A stretch of DNA of 64,000 nucleotides from assembly GCF_007004725.1 (NCBI RefSeq), contig NZ_ML660165.1:248001-312000 (forward strand). The letters run 5' to 3'. Made by a program: the position numbers and the translations under genes. The stretch is from Aliikangiella coralliicola. GTDB taxonomy: Bacteria; Pseudomonadota; Gammaproteobacteria; Enterobacterales; Kangiellaceae. The first letter of the stretch is position 1. Every line of letters begins with the position of its first letter. Positions 8,630-20,100 of the stretch are shown one piece after another. The notes below the pieces were generated by a model. It had not been told where the DNA came from and did no database searches. It saw nothing but the letters and a program-made list of their open reading frames with translations.

Positions 8630-10140
8630 ACCTTAAAGCTCAGAATGAGCTGCCGAATGTATTAGAGGCATCAACTTCGGAATTAATCGAGATTAATGTT
8701 CTATTTATCTACGAATGGTACTTTAAATCTAATCCGAATACTCAACATTCCAAACTTTATAACAGGGTTGGGGAAATTCTCCAGCAACTCAATTCTATAC
8801 TATCAATTCAAAATTCCAATTTTAGATTTGTGAGTAGAATGCATAACGAAAACGGGAATGAAACACAGGCCGTAAAACAAGCCCCGCCATCACTAACTTG
8901 CGTAAATCAACATAATCGGCCATGTGCTAGCCCGTATAGCGATAACTTGTCATATATGCGAGCTAATGTCGATCTCGGTCAATGGAAAATTGATCATAAA
9001 ATTGATCTTGTGGTGTTACTAAGACAAAACCCCGGACCACATGGCGAAGATGGCTCATCTTATCAATTGATTAAAAATGAAACAGATAATGCTAATTGGG
9101 GATATTCTACAGTAGCTTTACACGAAAATAAGCTTAGTGGCGACTATAGTACATTCGACAATATTTTTCATGAATTAGGTCATTTACTCGGTGCCGATCA
9201 TTCAGAATTTAATTACTCAGATAGAGTTTCTGGTCAAACTGCAAAAGCCCCTTCTCGCGCATTTTTAACTCACGCTAAAAGACGAACTAATCCTTCTTCA
9301 AAAGAAGGATATTATACGATAATGGCTTATTACGAGACAGCCTTGCAACATGAGTTAGACAACCCAGTTCCTTATGTTTTCGATCACTATGGCATACCAA
9401 GATTCTCTAGTCCCATCGGTAAATTTAGCTACCCTGTAATCGAAAGCGAATATTTTAGTTTTGGCGATGCTACTCACGACAACTTAACCGTTATGGCATC
9501 TAATGCCTATAATGTAAGCCTATATAGCAACTACTTAACAGGCAACCTTCCTCCTACCGCCAGAATAACTAAAATTGGCGGTCAGCCCTATGCAATAAAT
9601 CAAACATTAACTTTTAGTGCGAAGGATTCAACTGATCCTGACAACGATAAATTATTTTATGGCTGGGATCTTTTTAAAAACGGAACCAGGATCGCAGGTG
9701 TGACTAACAAAATGGAATTTAGTTACCAGTTTACTGCTCCGGGAGATTATCAACTTACACTAACAGTGATGGACGCAAATGCTGAGAAAAATTCTACCAA
9801 CCACAAATTCTCGATTTCATTGACAGCACCGGTTATCAAATTTGATAAAAGAAGCTCCGATTTTAAAATCAGTTGGGATCCCGTTCCTGGAGCAACATCC
9901 TACCGTGTTTATCCGCGCTTATGGAGCAATCCTTGGGGTACACCATGGAATCAACCAAACCGCTCTTTTGTTAAACTTTTTTCAGATATGACTGATAATG
10001 TATTGTACTCGTACAAAGTACAAGCTTGCGCCGGAAGTGAGTGTAGTGGTGACTCTAATATAATAACAATCAAGGATATTGGGGATGGTGGCGACCGCCC
10101 CCCAGGAGGGCGACCTTGTCCTACCTGTAGTATTCCATAG
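8620..10140 (+). CDS. secreted metzincin metalloprotease, catalytic + PKD + FN3 half, frame 2
   Basis: Continuation of the protease gene. The frame is open from 8605, so the ATG at 8830 is not needed as a start: conserved metzincin-like sequence (IEINVLFIYEWYF, LYNRVGEILQQLNSIL) precedes it. The zinc site HELGHLLGADH is at 9169-9201, followed by a Met-turn candidate TIMAYY at ~9319. A PKD-like domain follows at ~9550-9825, with DSTDPDNDKLFYGWD and FTAPGDYQLTLTV. Then comes an FN3-like domain (WDPVPGATSYRVY ... YKVQACAGSECSG) and a Gly/Pro/Cys tail. It is expected to be a secreted endopeptidase with substrate-binding modules. The FN3 unit resembles those of the giant RHS protein nearby. Confidence 0.75.
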   Translation, partial: TEIDLKAQNELPNVLEASTSELIEINVLFIYEWYFKSNPNTQHSKLYNRVGEILQQLNSILSIQNSNFRFVSRMHNENGNETQAVKQAPPSLTCVNQHNRPCASPYSDNLSYMRANVDLGQWKIDHKIDLVVLLRQNPGPHGEDGSSYQLIKNETDNANWGYSTVALHENKLSGDYSTFDNIFHELGHLLGADHSEFNYSDRVSGQTAKAPSRAFLTHAKRRTNPSSKEGYYTIMAYYETALQHELDNPVPYVFDHYGIPRFSSPIGKFSYPVIESEYFSFGDATHDNLTVMASNAYNVSLYSNYLTGNLPPTARITKIGGQPYAINQTLTFSAKDSTDPDNDKLFYGWDLFKNGTRIAGVTNKMEFSYQFTAPGDYQLTLTVMDANAEKNSTNHKFSISLTAPVIKFDKRSSDFKISWDPVPGATSYRVYPRLWSNPWGTPWNQPNRSFVKLFSDMTDNVLYSYKVQACAGSECSGDSNIITIKDIGDGGDRPPGGRPCPTCSIP

Positions 10141-10150
10141 GTAAATAGAG

Positions 10151-10190
10151 AGAGCAGACATCTTTGATTAACCATGTTGTCTGCTCTTTC
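10151..10190 (+). terminator. terminator of the metalloprotease gene
   Basis: AGAGCAGACA (10151-10160) pairs perfectly with TGTCTGCTCT (10178-10187), followed by a short T-rich stretch, 10 bases after the protease stop codon. Confidence 0.6.
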
Positions 10191-10208
10191 TAATCAGATG
10201 AAATCCTA

Positions 10209-10223
10209 TAAACAGACTGTCTA
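10209..10223 (+). repeat. dispersed 15-bp repeat TAAACAGACTGTCTA, copy 4
   Basis: Exact copy with no transposase fragment beside it. Its right flank GTCTAACTAAGATTT (10219-10233) is identical over 15 bases to 22842-22856, linking it to the variant there. Confidence 0.6.
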
Positions 10224-10816
10224 ACTAAGATTTGTGCGATAGTGGCAACTCCGAGCACAACAGCGAAAGCTCTCATAGTAAAGACGCGAATTGGTTTATG
10301 GATTTTTAGAATTATTCCAAAACAATGAAAAGCAACCTGAGTAAATTTGGTATTGTTGCTACAAATATTGGAAGTCTTAACGATAGTTCCAGTCGATTTT
10401 TGAGGCTTCCAACAAATAACGCGAGGTCATACGAAGCTCTCACCCCCTTTCAATCCAACTGTAGTAAATATTTTTAGATTTTTTATTGAAAACAGATGAT
10501 CCACTTTCCCTGTTTTTATCGCTCGCAGCTAAACATAAAAGTAAATACCAACCACAACTCGCTTGAGGTTGGTATTAAGAGACGCTATCTACCAGACTTC
10601 ATAACCACAATCAATCGAACACATTTCGATAGTTTTGTCTGCCTGAACTTCCTTAATTTCAGTTTGTTCAAAAACACAGTCGACTCTTTTTTCTAAATTA
10701 CTCTTCGCCCTTCGAGTGATAACTTAAATCTCTAGGTCAATGTCTCAATTTGATGGGAGGCATTGACCAATAAGAGACAGTCCGCTTTGCTTTTTCAGCC
10801 TACAACATTAAATACA

Positions 10817-11146
10817 TTATTTACTCACTTTGGCAGTTAATTGTTCAACAAATATACCTGCCACATCAACGATGTCTGCATCTTGGGCCGCAACAAATAC
10901 AACAATGGTTTTCTTTTTTGTTAAACACAATACTGTAACTTCCAGGTTTTCAGATATGTACGTGTAGGTGCTATCATCTATAAGTTCGCCAAAGTCGTCC
11001 TTAATAAAGGATTCTCTCGCTTTTTTCGAAAAATTCAGGCACTCAGAAAGTCCCATATCACTCTCTATAATTTGATACCCTGTTCGAACTTCAGCTCTAG
11101 CGAAGAATGGCAAAAATATAAATAGTATATAATACAATCCTCTCAT
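10817..11146 (-). CDS. small exported protein directly downstream of the RHS giant
   Basis: A 109-residue protein with a signal peptide (MRGLYYILFIFLPFFARA) and a mature domain of about 90 residues with two cysteines (SECLNF, VLCLTK). GAGGAG precedes ATG 11146 and overlaps the end of the RHS gene region; the gap between the two genes is 15 bases, so they are almost certainly co-transcribed. In polymorphic toxin loci the gene in this position often encodes the immunity protein, and a periplasmic location would fit a toxin acting outside the cytoplasm. The sequence itself is not recognised, so the immunity role is inference only. Confidence 0.6.
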   Translation of the reverse strand: MRGLYYILFIFLPFFARAEVRTGYQIIESDMGLSECLNFSKKARESFIKDDFGELIDDSTYTYISENLEVTVLCLTKKKTIVVFVAAQDADIVDVAGIFVEQLTAKVSK

Positions 11147-11161
11147 TGTTTTTCTCCTCTA

Positions 11162-14100
11162 TTACTTTCTCTTCTCTGGATATCTCATAATTTCAATCTG
11201 CTCTCTCATCATTCCATTTCTAGGATCTAATTCCAAGGACCCTTTTGCAGTTCCACTAAGTCCACCTACTAGTTTGGCCGTTGCACTCCAATGTAGTGTC
11301 CCAGAATCATCCGTTTTTAATGATACATTAATTTTTTTAAATAATTGCTTACTAACAGCTATACTCTTATCTGTAATTGATAACTTAGCACCATCTCCAT
11401 ATTGTATTGTGCCCTTACCGTTCGTATCGAAGCTTAAGCTGAATCCTCCAGCTTTCTCTGCGGCTTGCAAATCTATGTCATCAGAAGTAATCACAAGGTT
11501 AAATACCTTTGAGAGTTTCACTTTCAATGTAGAACTAACTGACTTCCTGATATTTGCTTTTTTAGATTTAGTTTTTCTAACTACATCAGGAGCTTCTAAT
11601 TGATCCATAGGCCTATCCCTACGTAAATCATTAATCTCTTTCTCATAACGTCTTTGAACATCTCTTTTGCAGGCATCATCGTTTCCGCAAGCTGCTTTAG
11701 CTCCATAATATGCTTCATCACTTATCAAGCTACCGCTTTTTTCTGTTCCGCCAGTATTGAACATTTGTATTCCTTGAGTACTACTACAATTTCTCGCAAA
11801 ACCACACATCCTCTCATTTTCGGGAATTAAGTCTCTATCTGGGTGTATTTCTTCTGGAACAGCAAAACTATTATCCTTAAGAAGCTGATTTGATTTACCA
11901 GGCTCAGCACCATTACCTGTACTAAGACTATCACTACCCCGATTACATCCTTTAGCTGTTTTACTACATAAATTACCATGTTCATTCTCACCTCGACTTC
12001 CTCCGATTCTAGACGTATAGCCACTCGGATCAGTCCCAGCCAATGGATTATTCATGATGTAAGTGTAGGGATTCATACTCTGAGAATTTCCAGGCTCTTG
12101 TATGAATGGGTCAACCGATAGGAATCTTCCCAGGTTATAATCATAAACCCGTCCATTCATATGAATGAGCTCCGCATCATCCAAATGCTCATGGTCAGTA
12201 AACCCACGACGCGTATGCAACTCAGTATCATCCCCAGTTCCGATAGCACCATACAATTCAGCCACTCGAGTTAAAGAAGCAGGCTCTAATGGGTCAATAG
12301 ATTCCAAATTCCCTTTCCTCGGTTTTCCAAACGGATCATAACTTTTGTTATCAACCACATCGCCGTTTTCATTGGTGATAGTAACCACTGAATTTAATCG
12401 GTCACGATGTACAAAGCCGATTTTGTAATCCACGATGTTACTTTCAGTCTCAGTGATAATGGCATCACCTAAGTAAACCTTCTTCGCCGTTTCACCGTTA
12501 TAACTAATCACCTCGTAGTCTTTACCGATATAAATCGTAGTCTCAGTGCCATTAGCTTGACCGGTTTTTACCTGTTTATAACGCATCTGATCAGCGCCAT
12601 AATAGAAGGTACTTTTAATTGAGTTTTTAGTGATCGTAAGCGGTTTATTAAAAGCATTGTAGGTCATGGTTTTGCCATCACCAGTAAGCAGGTTACCGTT
12701 ATCATCGTAACTAAATTCGATTGTGCCTACGTTATTTTTATTCACACTACGCACCGCATTGGGGCCAGCTTTCCCATTGCTCTTTGCTAAATCCCCGTAC
12801 ACATAACCACTACCATAATCATCCTTGCTGGTGAGGTTACCCACTGCATCGTAGGTGTAATTAATCGGAGTTTGTGCGGCACCTCCAATGGATAAACTCG
12901 ACTGGGTTAAGCGATGTAAATCATCGTATTGATATGTCTCAATCGAGGTCACCACATTACTGCCCTGCATGGTTTCCACATCCTGAGTTTTCAAATTACC
13001 AAACCCATCATAGACATATTCGATTCGATGACGCTGATTGCCTGAATTAGTGGTATGGGTGTAAACCTCAGTCATCTGCCCCGTCTCAGGGGTGTAAGTC
13101 GCATTTTCGGTTAACACCCCATTAGCCTTTTCTGCCAGGATCAATTGTCCCTGGGCATTCATCGCCTTCGCTTCGTGGTAGATATAACCGGTGGCCGCAT
13201 TTTGGGTTTGTGTGAGATAACCTCTGCTATTAAAGAAACTCGTTGCAGTTAAACCATTGGGATAAGTCACTGCTTTCACCCGACCATAGTTACCATCATA
13301 TTGATTCGACATCACATAATCGGCGCCATCAATCTGGGTGGTAGCAACTAATGGTCGGCAATAGTTGTCGTAATCATAACTGCGATTAAAACTATCACCG
13401 CCCGATAAATCTTCTCTGACTTCTTGCGCTGGAACACCAATACACTGACCGCCAGTTGAGCCCTTTGGTGCTGTATCAAAACTGAAGCTCGCTTCTAATT
13501 GTGTATTCAGATAGCGCTTCTCTAAACGACCCAAGATGTCATAGTCATAGTTATACACATCATTGTTCGCATCAGTTTCGGTATCCACTTCCCCAAAGCT
13601 AGTGTAAGTGAAATCTTTACGGCCCATATTCGGGTCATCCACATACAGCTTTTGACTAAGCGCGTTATATTTGGCTTTAATCGGATTGCCATTGGCATCT
13701 TGCATCACAATAGGATTACCCATCGCATCATAGGCGTATTGAGTCACCCCCGTTAATGCATCGGTAGTTTGTATCAGCTGACCATTACCACTATAAGTAC
13801 GACTCATGTTTAATGTTTTGTTAAAAGCATCGGTCGCAGCAATATTAGTAACATGCCCGTTATAGTCATAAGTCACCGTCATTTTGCCGTCATGGGCCTG
13901 GTCAACTTCTTTGGTGAGAACGCGGCCTAAATCATCATAACTCGTCAATCGGGTACCTTTAGATTCGCTGGTTGAAAAAGATGGTATCGTGTTAACGGTT
14001 TGACGCCCCAACGAATCATACTCAGTGCGTACATAGATTTGAGTGTTATCCTCAAAACCTTCGGTGGTCGCAATCAGCACTCGGTTAAACTGGTCTTTGT

Positions 14101-17100
14101 ATTCAACGGTGGTCGGCGACCCAACACTGTAAGTGGTGACTTTATATTGGATATCCCCATAAGCAATAACAGTATCACAGCCACTTTCACACCAGGCAAA
14201 GCGACTATAAGCAGGCTGACCGCTACCGGTTGGCGGAGTGATTTTTTGCACACGGCCAAAAGCATCATATTCAGTAGTACTACTTAAGCCATTTACATCG
14301 GTCACTACATGGGCTTGACCATGCTCCGGATAAGTCGTGGTAGTAACTGTATGACCTAAATTATTAGTCACTTGGTAAGGGAAGTATCCATTCAGACTGA
14401 CACTATTCCCGTCGTTAGAATAAGTGGTAGTGACCGTTCTAGCATTATTGAGTTGACCGGCTTCATAAGTTTTCACCGAAATCGGCAAACCATAAGTATT
14501 GTAATCGGTATCAACCTCCGTGACTTTACCGCCACCCAAAATCGGGCGAACAGTAACTGTGTCGACAAGGCGCTCATTAGTGTAGGTATATTCGGTTTTA
14601 ATTGATTTTTCAGGATCGAGGTTACTGTCATACACACTGGCACCAGTCGGTGCAGTCGTAGTCTTAGTCGTCACCGTCATATCATCCAATCGTCCAATCC
14701 ACCATGTTGAGGCTTTGTTATCGAAGCTACTTTCACTAGTGATGGTGACAGTTTTGAAACCATTATCGATAGTCGTCACTGACTTGGTCACATTCCCATA
14801 AGCGCTTTCCACATCAACGTTCGGGTCAATGGTGGTGGCGTTCTGCGAAAGCTGAGCGCGAGTATTTAAATCGTTCGTTGTCTCAACACTACTGGTTGGT
14901 ACGATCCAGTAGACAGAATTGTTGGCAGTGGTTAATTCCGCATAACTGATATCGGTTTGAGTAATCGGATTACTTCCACAATCTTGTGCATCGCTGGTTA
15001 AACAGGTTTTCGCGGTCTCAATTTGGCCGGCGAACGGGAACTTCTGATGGAAATCCGTGACCGCTCGAATACCTGTTGGATTATCCACAATAATGCGTCT
15101 AAAACCTTGAAAGCCTCGCCCCTGGTTATTGTATACCGCGCCGCGATAACGATATTGGGTTGCATTCAGCGAGCCAATACCACTGCTCATCTTATGCTCT
15201 GCCACCACCATCATGTTGGAACCAAAATGGAAATGCTCGGTATCATTGGCATCAATACCACCATTCACATAATCATGGTCCGGGTCATAAAATGATAAAC
15301 TGCTTTGGTCAAATTCATCACTTCCCAATGGACGATAGGTCCAATGATTTTCTACCCCCAAACCATTGGTGACTTTTTTCATCACATCAATGGCTTCGTA
15401 TTTATTGTTGTTACTCGCCGCGCCTACATTACGATTGATGTAAACCGTGTTTTCTAAAATAGATGAATCCTGCTGCATGCCACCGTGAGCGGCCGCGCCT
15501 GCATTAAAAGTACACTGGCCCACTTTACAGGTGAAAGTCGTCACGACATCTAGTAACCCATCACCAGTGACATCAAGTGCCATGCGCTCAGTCGGCGAAG
15601 CAATAATATCGGTATCCACCACACGAGTGGCGAAACTGCCATCGGCTTGTTCATCAAAATAAATGGCTTTATAGTTTCTGGCAGAGATATCGATTCGGCC
15701 GCCATCGACAGGTTCTAGCATCACGCCACCAGATTGAGTCTGCTCTAATCCCCATAACTCTTCATCGCATAACCATTCACTACTCGGGTAATGCAAGTGA
15801 TAAGTACAGCTCGATGCAACAACACTGTCGGCATACAACAACTCAGGTTTACCATCGCCGTCGTAATCCATGAGCATGGTTTTTTCCTGAATAGGCACAG
15901 TGTAAACCTCAGGCTCTCCAGGGATCTTTTCATACATCATATCCCGCAGTGGAATCCCGACACCTAGATCAGTCCAGCTACTTTCAAAGCTGCCGCCCTG
16001 GTTCAACTTGTAACTCAAGTTGGCGCTGGTATTTACTGCCAACCAATCGGATAAACCATCTCCATTAATATCATGGAAAAAGTAAGCTTCACCTATCCAG
16101 TTCTGACTTCCTAATTGGATATACCCAGTGAAATCCACTTCTTCAAAAGTGATGGCACCATTGAGTTGGGAATGCAACAGGATTAATTTAGAAGGACGCG
16201 GTGAACCTGGATAATTGCCCAAACTCTTTCGTTTTACGGTCACCAAGAAATCCGGTAACCCATTACCATCCATATCACCCACTTCAGATACCGTCTGCAA
16301 ATAATCAAAATCGGTATAAGGGTTAGCCACTGAGAGTTCAAAAACCTTAACTCGGGTACTGACGCTAAAAGGCGCTGATTCATTTTGGCTGTTCGGATAG
16401 ATAAAGACGCGTGGTGTACCGTTGGTCACCAACGGCTCATAAACAGCAATGTCCGGCCAACCATCACCGGTAAAATCGGAAAAGCTCAATATCTTGGTAT
16501 TGCCGCCAGACAAATCGATATTCGTGTTCACCCAGTTGCTTGACCCTGAGTAGCGCAGGTAAATTACATTATCAATATATTTGTTAAAATCAGTTTTACC
16601 ATCCTGGTTAAAGTCGGCAGAGAAACAATGTCGCGAAAAGTCATAAGCTTGATTGGTTTCGCAAATACCCGTGTCTTCAGTATGAGTCGCCAGTAGTTCT
16701 CTTTCAGCATTCACTTTAAAACCTGGCTCGTTCACCTGGTCATAATCCGTATCAACCGAAGGCCAGTCCCTGGTACCATCGCCGTCAATATCACCGCGTG
16801 GGATTAACTCAGAAATATGAGACCGATTATTTGCCGCGGTCATGGTTCCGCCGTTATCAAACTCCACCTTTTCAAATACGTAATTCGGTACCGCTTCTTG
16901 CCAGTCAAAATTTGTCGGTCTTAAACAAGACTCAATCGAGTTCAGGTAAGCACATTCCTGCACACTTCGCAGCAGGGTTCGGCCACTGGATAAACTCACA
17001 TTGCCATAACTCAGTTTGTAATCACGCACTATGGTTGAGTCATAAAAGGTTTGAACGGATTTTAAGCGCTGAGTCTGACGCGTTTCCCCGCCAGCTAAGA

Positions 17101-20100
17101 AACTGGTGCGATAGTCACTATTGCCGGCACTATCTTCTCGATCTTCATAGACGAACACCACTTGTCGATTACCATCACTACCGTTACGACCACTCACACC
17201 ATTTTGACCGTCTTCACCAGTGTAATTAATCTGCGATAATAAATACTCTCCATCACCTTGGTTGGTATAGTGATATGTCATCATATTACCGGACCGATCT
17301 TTCACATCAGTCAATGCCCAAGTAAGGGTTTCTGAGCGACCTTGTGCAGAATGACGAGAGTCTGTCGATGCACCATAGGTTTTGACTAGACCACTTTTGG
17401 TTTCAACCAGAAATTCTGAAGTAGTCGCATTAATACCACCTGTTTGCGTAATCCGTGCAAAGCTATCCATCTCAGTACGATACTCAGTACCATTTTCACC
17501 ATAAACACCGAAAGTCGCTATCAGGCGCTGGCCATCTAAACAAAGTCGGTCACGCGTTGCATCGTATTGTGGTGCGGAAGTAAAACCATCCTGGGCCTGG
17601 GTCGCTGAACAACGACTAATGCTGCCGCCCACGCTTAAGCTCCAACCAACACCCGCTACACCATTGCCGCCACGAGAGGAATAACTTAAACCCACCGACG
17701 GTTGCATACCGGCACGACCAGGTGGCAATGCAATCGGAATAGTGTAAGTGGCTGAACCACCAGAGACACCGCCGTTCCCTTCCAGAGCGCCAACAGTTTG
17801 ATTATTCGGCACAGTCAGAGTGCCTAAAGTAGCATCCGCGACGGTCGCACTAGTTTTTAACGCCCAATCCGGTGCCAGTGAAACGACAATCGATTTTAAT
17901 CCACTATAGCTTGAGCAAGCCCAACTAAATTCATTACACCCTTTCACCCGGTATTCATAAACACCACTCTCACTCGCAGTGACATTAAAATTGGTCGTGG
18001 TTTGACTCGCCGCTAGTGTGCTCCAACTACCGCCGCTGCTCCTTTGTTGTAAGGTGTAATAAGTCGCCTCAGTTACGCTATTCCATGCCACTTGAAACTG
18101 CGAATCATTGGTTGAAGTAACGGTAGGTTGGCTAATCGCAGGAACACCAGGAATACGTCTGACCTGGGTATCGGTTGAGGCACCACTGTAGCTTGAACAA
18201 GCCCAGTTAAATTCATTACAAGCTCTTACCCGATAATCGTAATCTCCGCTTGCTCGACCAGACACGCTTTTACTCAGCAGCGTTGTATCATCGGCAATAG
18301 CAACCCAACTACCGTTATCCACTCGCTCTTGCAAATCATAAACTGTGACAGTGCCACTGGGTTTCACCCAGTTAATCGAATAGCTGCCGTCTGTGTCTGT
18401 CGCTGGGTTACCTGTTGGTAGAGCTGGCGCACTTGGCTTAACACGCACAGTCGTTTTTGAGGTTGATGCCGCGCTATAACTGGAGCAAGCCCAACTATAA
18501 CCATTACAAGCTCTGACACGATAATCCCAACTACCATCAGTTAAACCAGTAATCGTTTCACTCAGACCAGTATCACCCGTGACAGCTGTAATCCATGAAC
18601 CTGAATTATTTCGCTTTTGCACATCATAATAGGTTGCTGTAGCCACACTACTCCAGTTGAGTCCAGCACTGCCAGTCGAAGTTAATGGCCCAGTAGGTGC
18701 AGCCGGAACTGCTGGTTTTAAACGAACCGTGGTTGCCGATATACCAGTGCTATAACCCGAACAAGCCCAGGAATAACCGTTACAAGCTCTAATTCGGAAA
18801 TCCCAACTACCATCGGTAAGCCCTGATAAAGTTTCACTTAAATTAGTATCACCAGATTTTGCGGTGACCCAAGAGCCCAGGTTATGACGTTTCTGGATAT
18901 CATAGTAACTCGCATTAGTGACACTACTCCAATTCAATGCAGCACTACCAGTGGAAGTCGACGGCACAGTTGGTGCTGCAGGTACAGCTGGTTTTGCACG
19001 CACAGTGGACGCAGATGACGCTGCACTATAGCTTGAGCACGACCATGAATAACCATTACAAGCGCGGACACGGAAATCCCAACTGCCATCGGTTAAACCC
19101 GATAAGGTTTCGCTGGTACCGGTATCACCACTTTTTGCGGTCACCCATGAACCGGCATTATGACGTTTTTGTACATCATAATAAGTGGCATTGGTTGTAC
19201 TACTCCATGTTACCGCGGCACTTCCGGTAGAAGTTGAAGGAACAGAAGGCGCAGCTGGAGTACTCGGTTTAATACGGACAGTGGTATCCGATGAAGCACT
19301 GCTGTAGCTAGAGCATGACCAGGAAAATTCATTACATGCTCTGACACGAAAATCCCAGACACCATCGGTTAATCCACTTAAAGTTTTAGAGGTGGTGGTC
19401 ACCCCATTACTTCCGGTTTGCCAGCTGCCGGTATTGTTTAAGCGTTTTTGTAAATCATAGTAAGTCACTAAACCGCCGGGTTTCGTCCAACTGATTGAAG
19501 CACTACCGGTTGAAGTGGATGGCCGTGTCGGCGCACCAGGCAATGACGGCTTTAAACGCACCTTAACGCTATTGGCACCACTGTAAGAAGCGCAAGCCCA
19601 GGAATAAGAATTACAAGCTTGCACGCGATACTCGTAATTACTGCCATCGGTTTTACCTGAAAAAGCTTTTGATAATGCCGTGGTGTCGCTCGCAACAGTT
19701 GTCCAACTGCCGCCGTTGACCCGTTGTTGCAGATTATAATAATCCACACTGCCTGATGGTTTGCTCCAACTGACCGTATAACTGGTTGAAGTGGAATTAA
19801 TGCTGCTCGGCGTACTTACACTACTCGGTTTCAGCTCAACTCTAACAGTTGCTGCCGAACTATAAGCTGAGCAAGCCCAAGAGTAACTATTACAAGCCCG
19901 TACCCGATATTCGTAAAGGGTATTATTCGATTTACCTGAAAACGCTTTCGACAAAGCCGTCGTGCCGCTGGCAACTGTCGACCAACTACCACCATTAATT
20001 CTTTGCTGTAAATCATAATAACTGACCGTACCGGAAGGTTTACTCCAACTCACCGTATAACTGGTTGACGTCGAGTTAATATTGCCCGGCCGGCTCGGAG

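Larger units (their letters stand above)
10141..10816. other. non-coding stretch with terminator, repeat and hairpins
   Basis: No gene is supported. It holds the terminator at 10151-10190, the dispersed repeat at 10209, and two perfect inverted repeats: AATACCAACC (10544-10553)/GGTTGGTATT (10567-10576) and GGTCAATG (10735-10742)/CATTGACC (10761-10768). The last lies downstream of the small exported gene on the minus strand and may terminate it. Confidence 0.5.

Noticed and set aside
8830..8832. ATG 8830 as an independent start of the metalloprotease
   Set aside because: No ribosome site, and conserved protease sequence lies upstream in the same frame back to 8605, so it is a continuation.
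10496..10696. 66-codon plus-strand frame
   Set aside because: Low-complexity, no ribosome site, no family; it spans a hairpin in a non-coding gap.
11827..12024. Out-of-frame frame inside the RHS C-terminus, possible orphan immunity gene
   Set aside because: No ribosome site, and the RHS frame there is clearly coding (Cys-rich C-terminus).
14000..19749. Several frames antisense or out of frame within the RHS/FN3 gene
   Set aside because: Shadows of repeated coding sequence; none has independent features.
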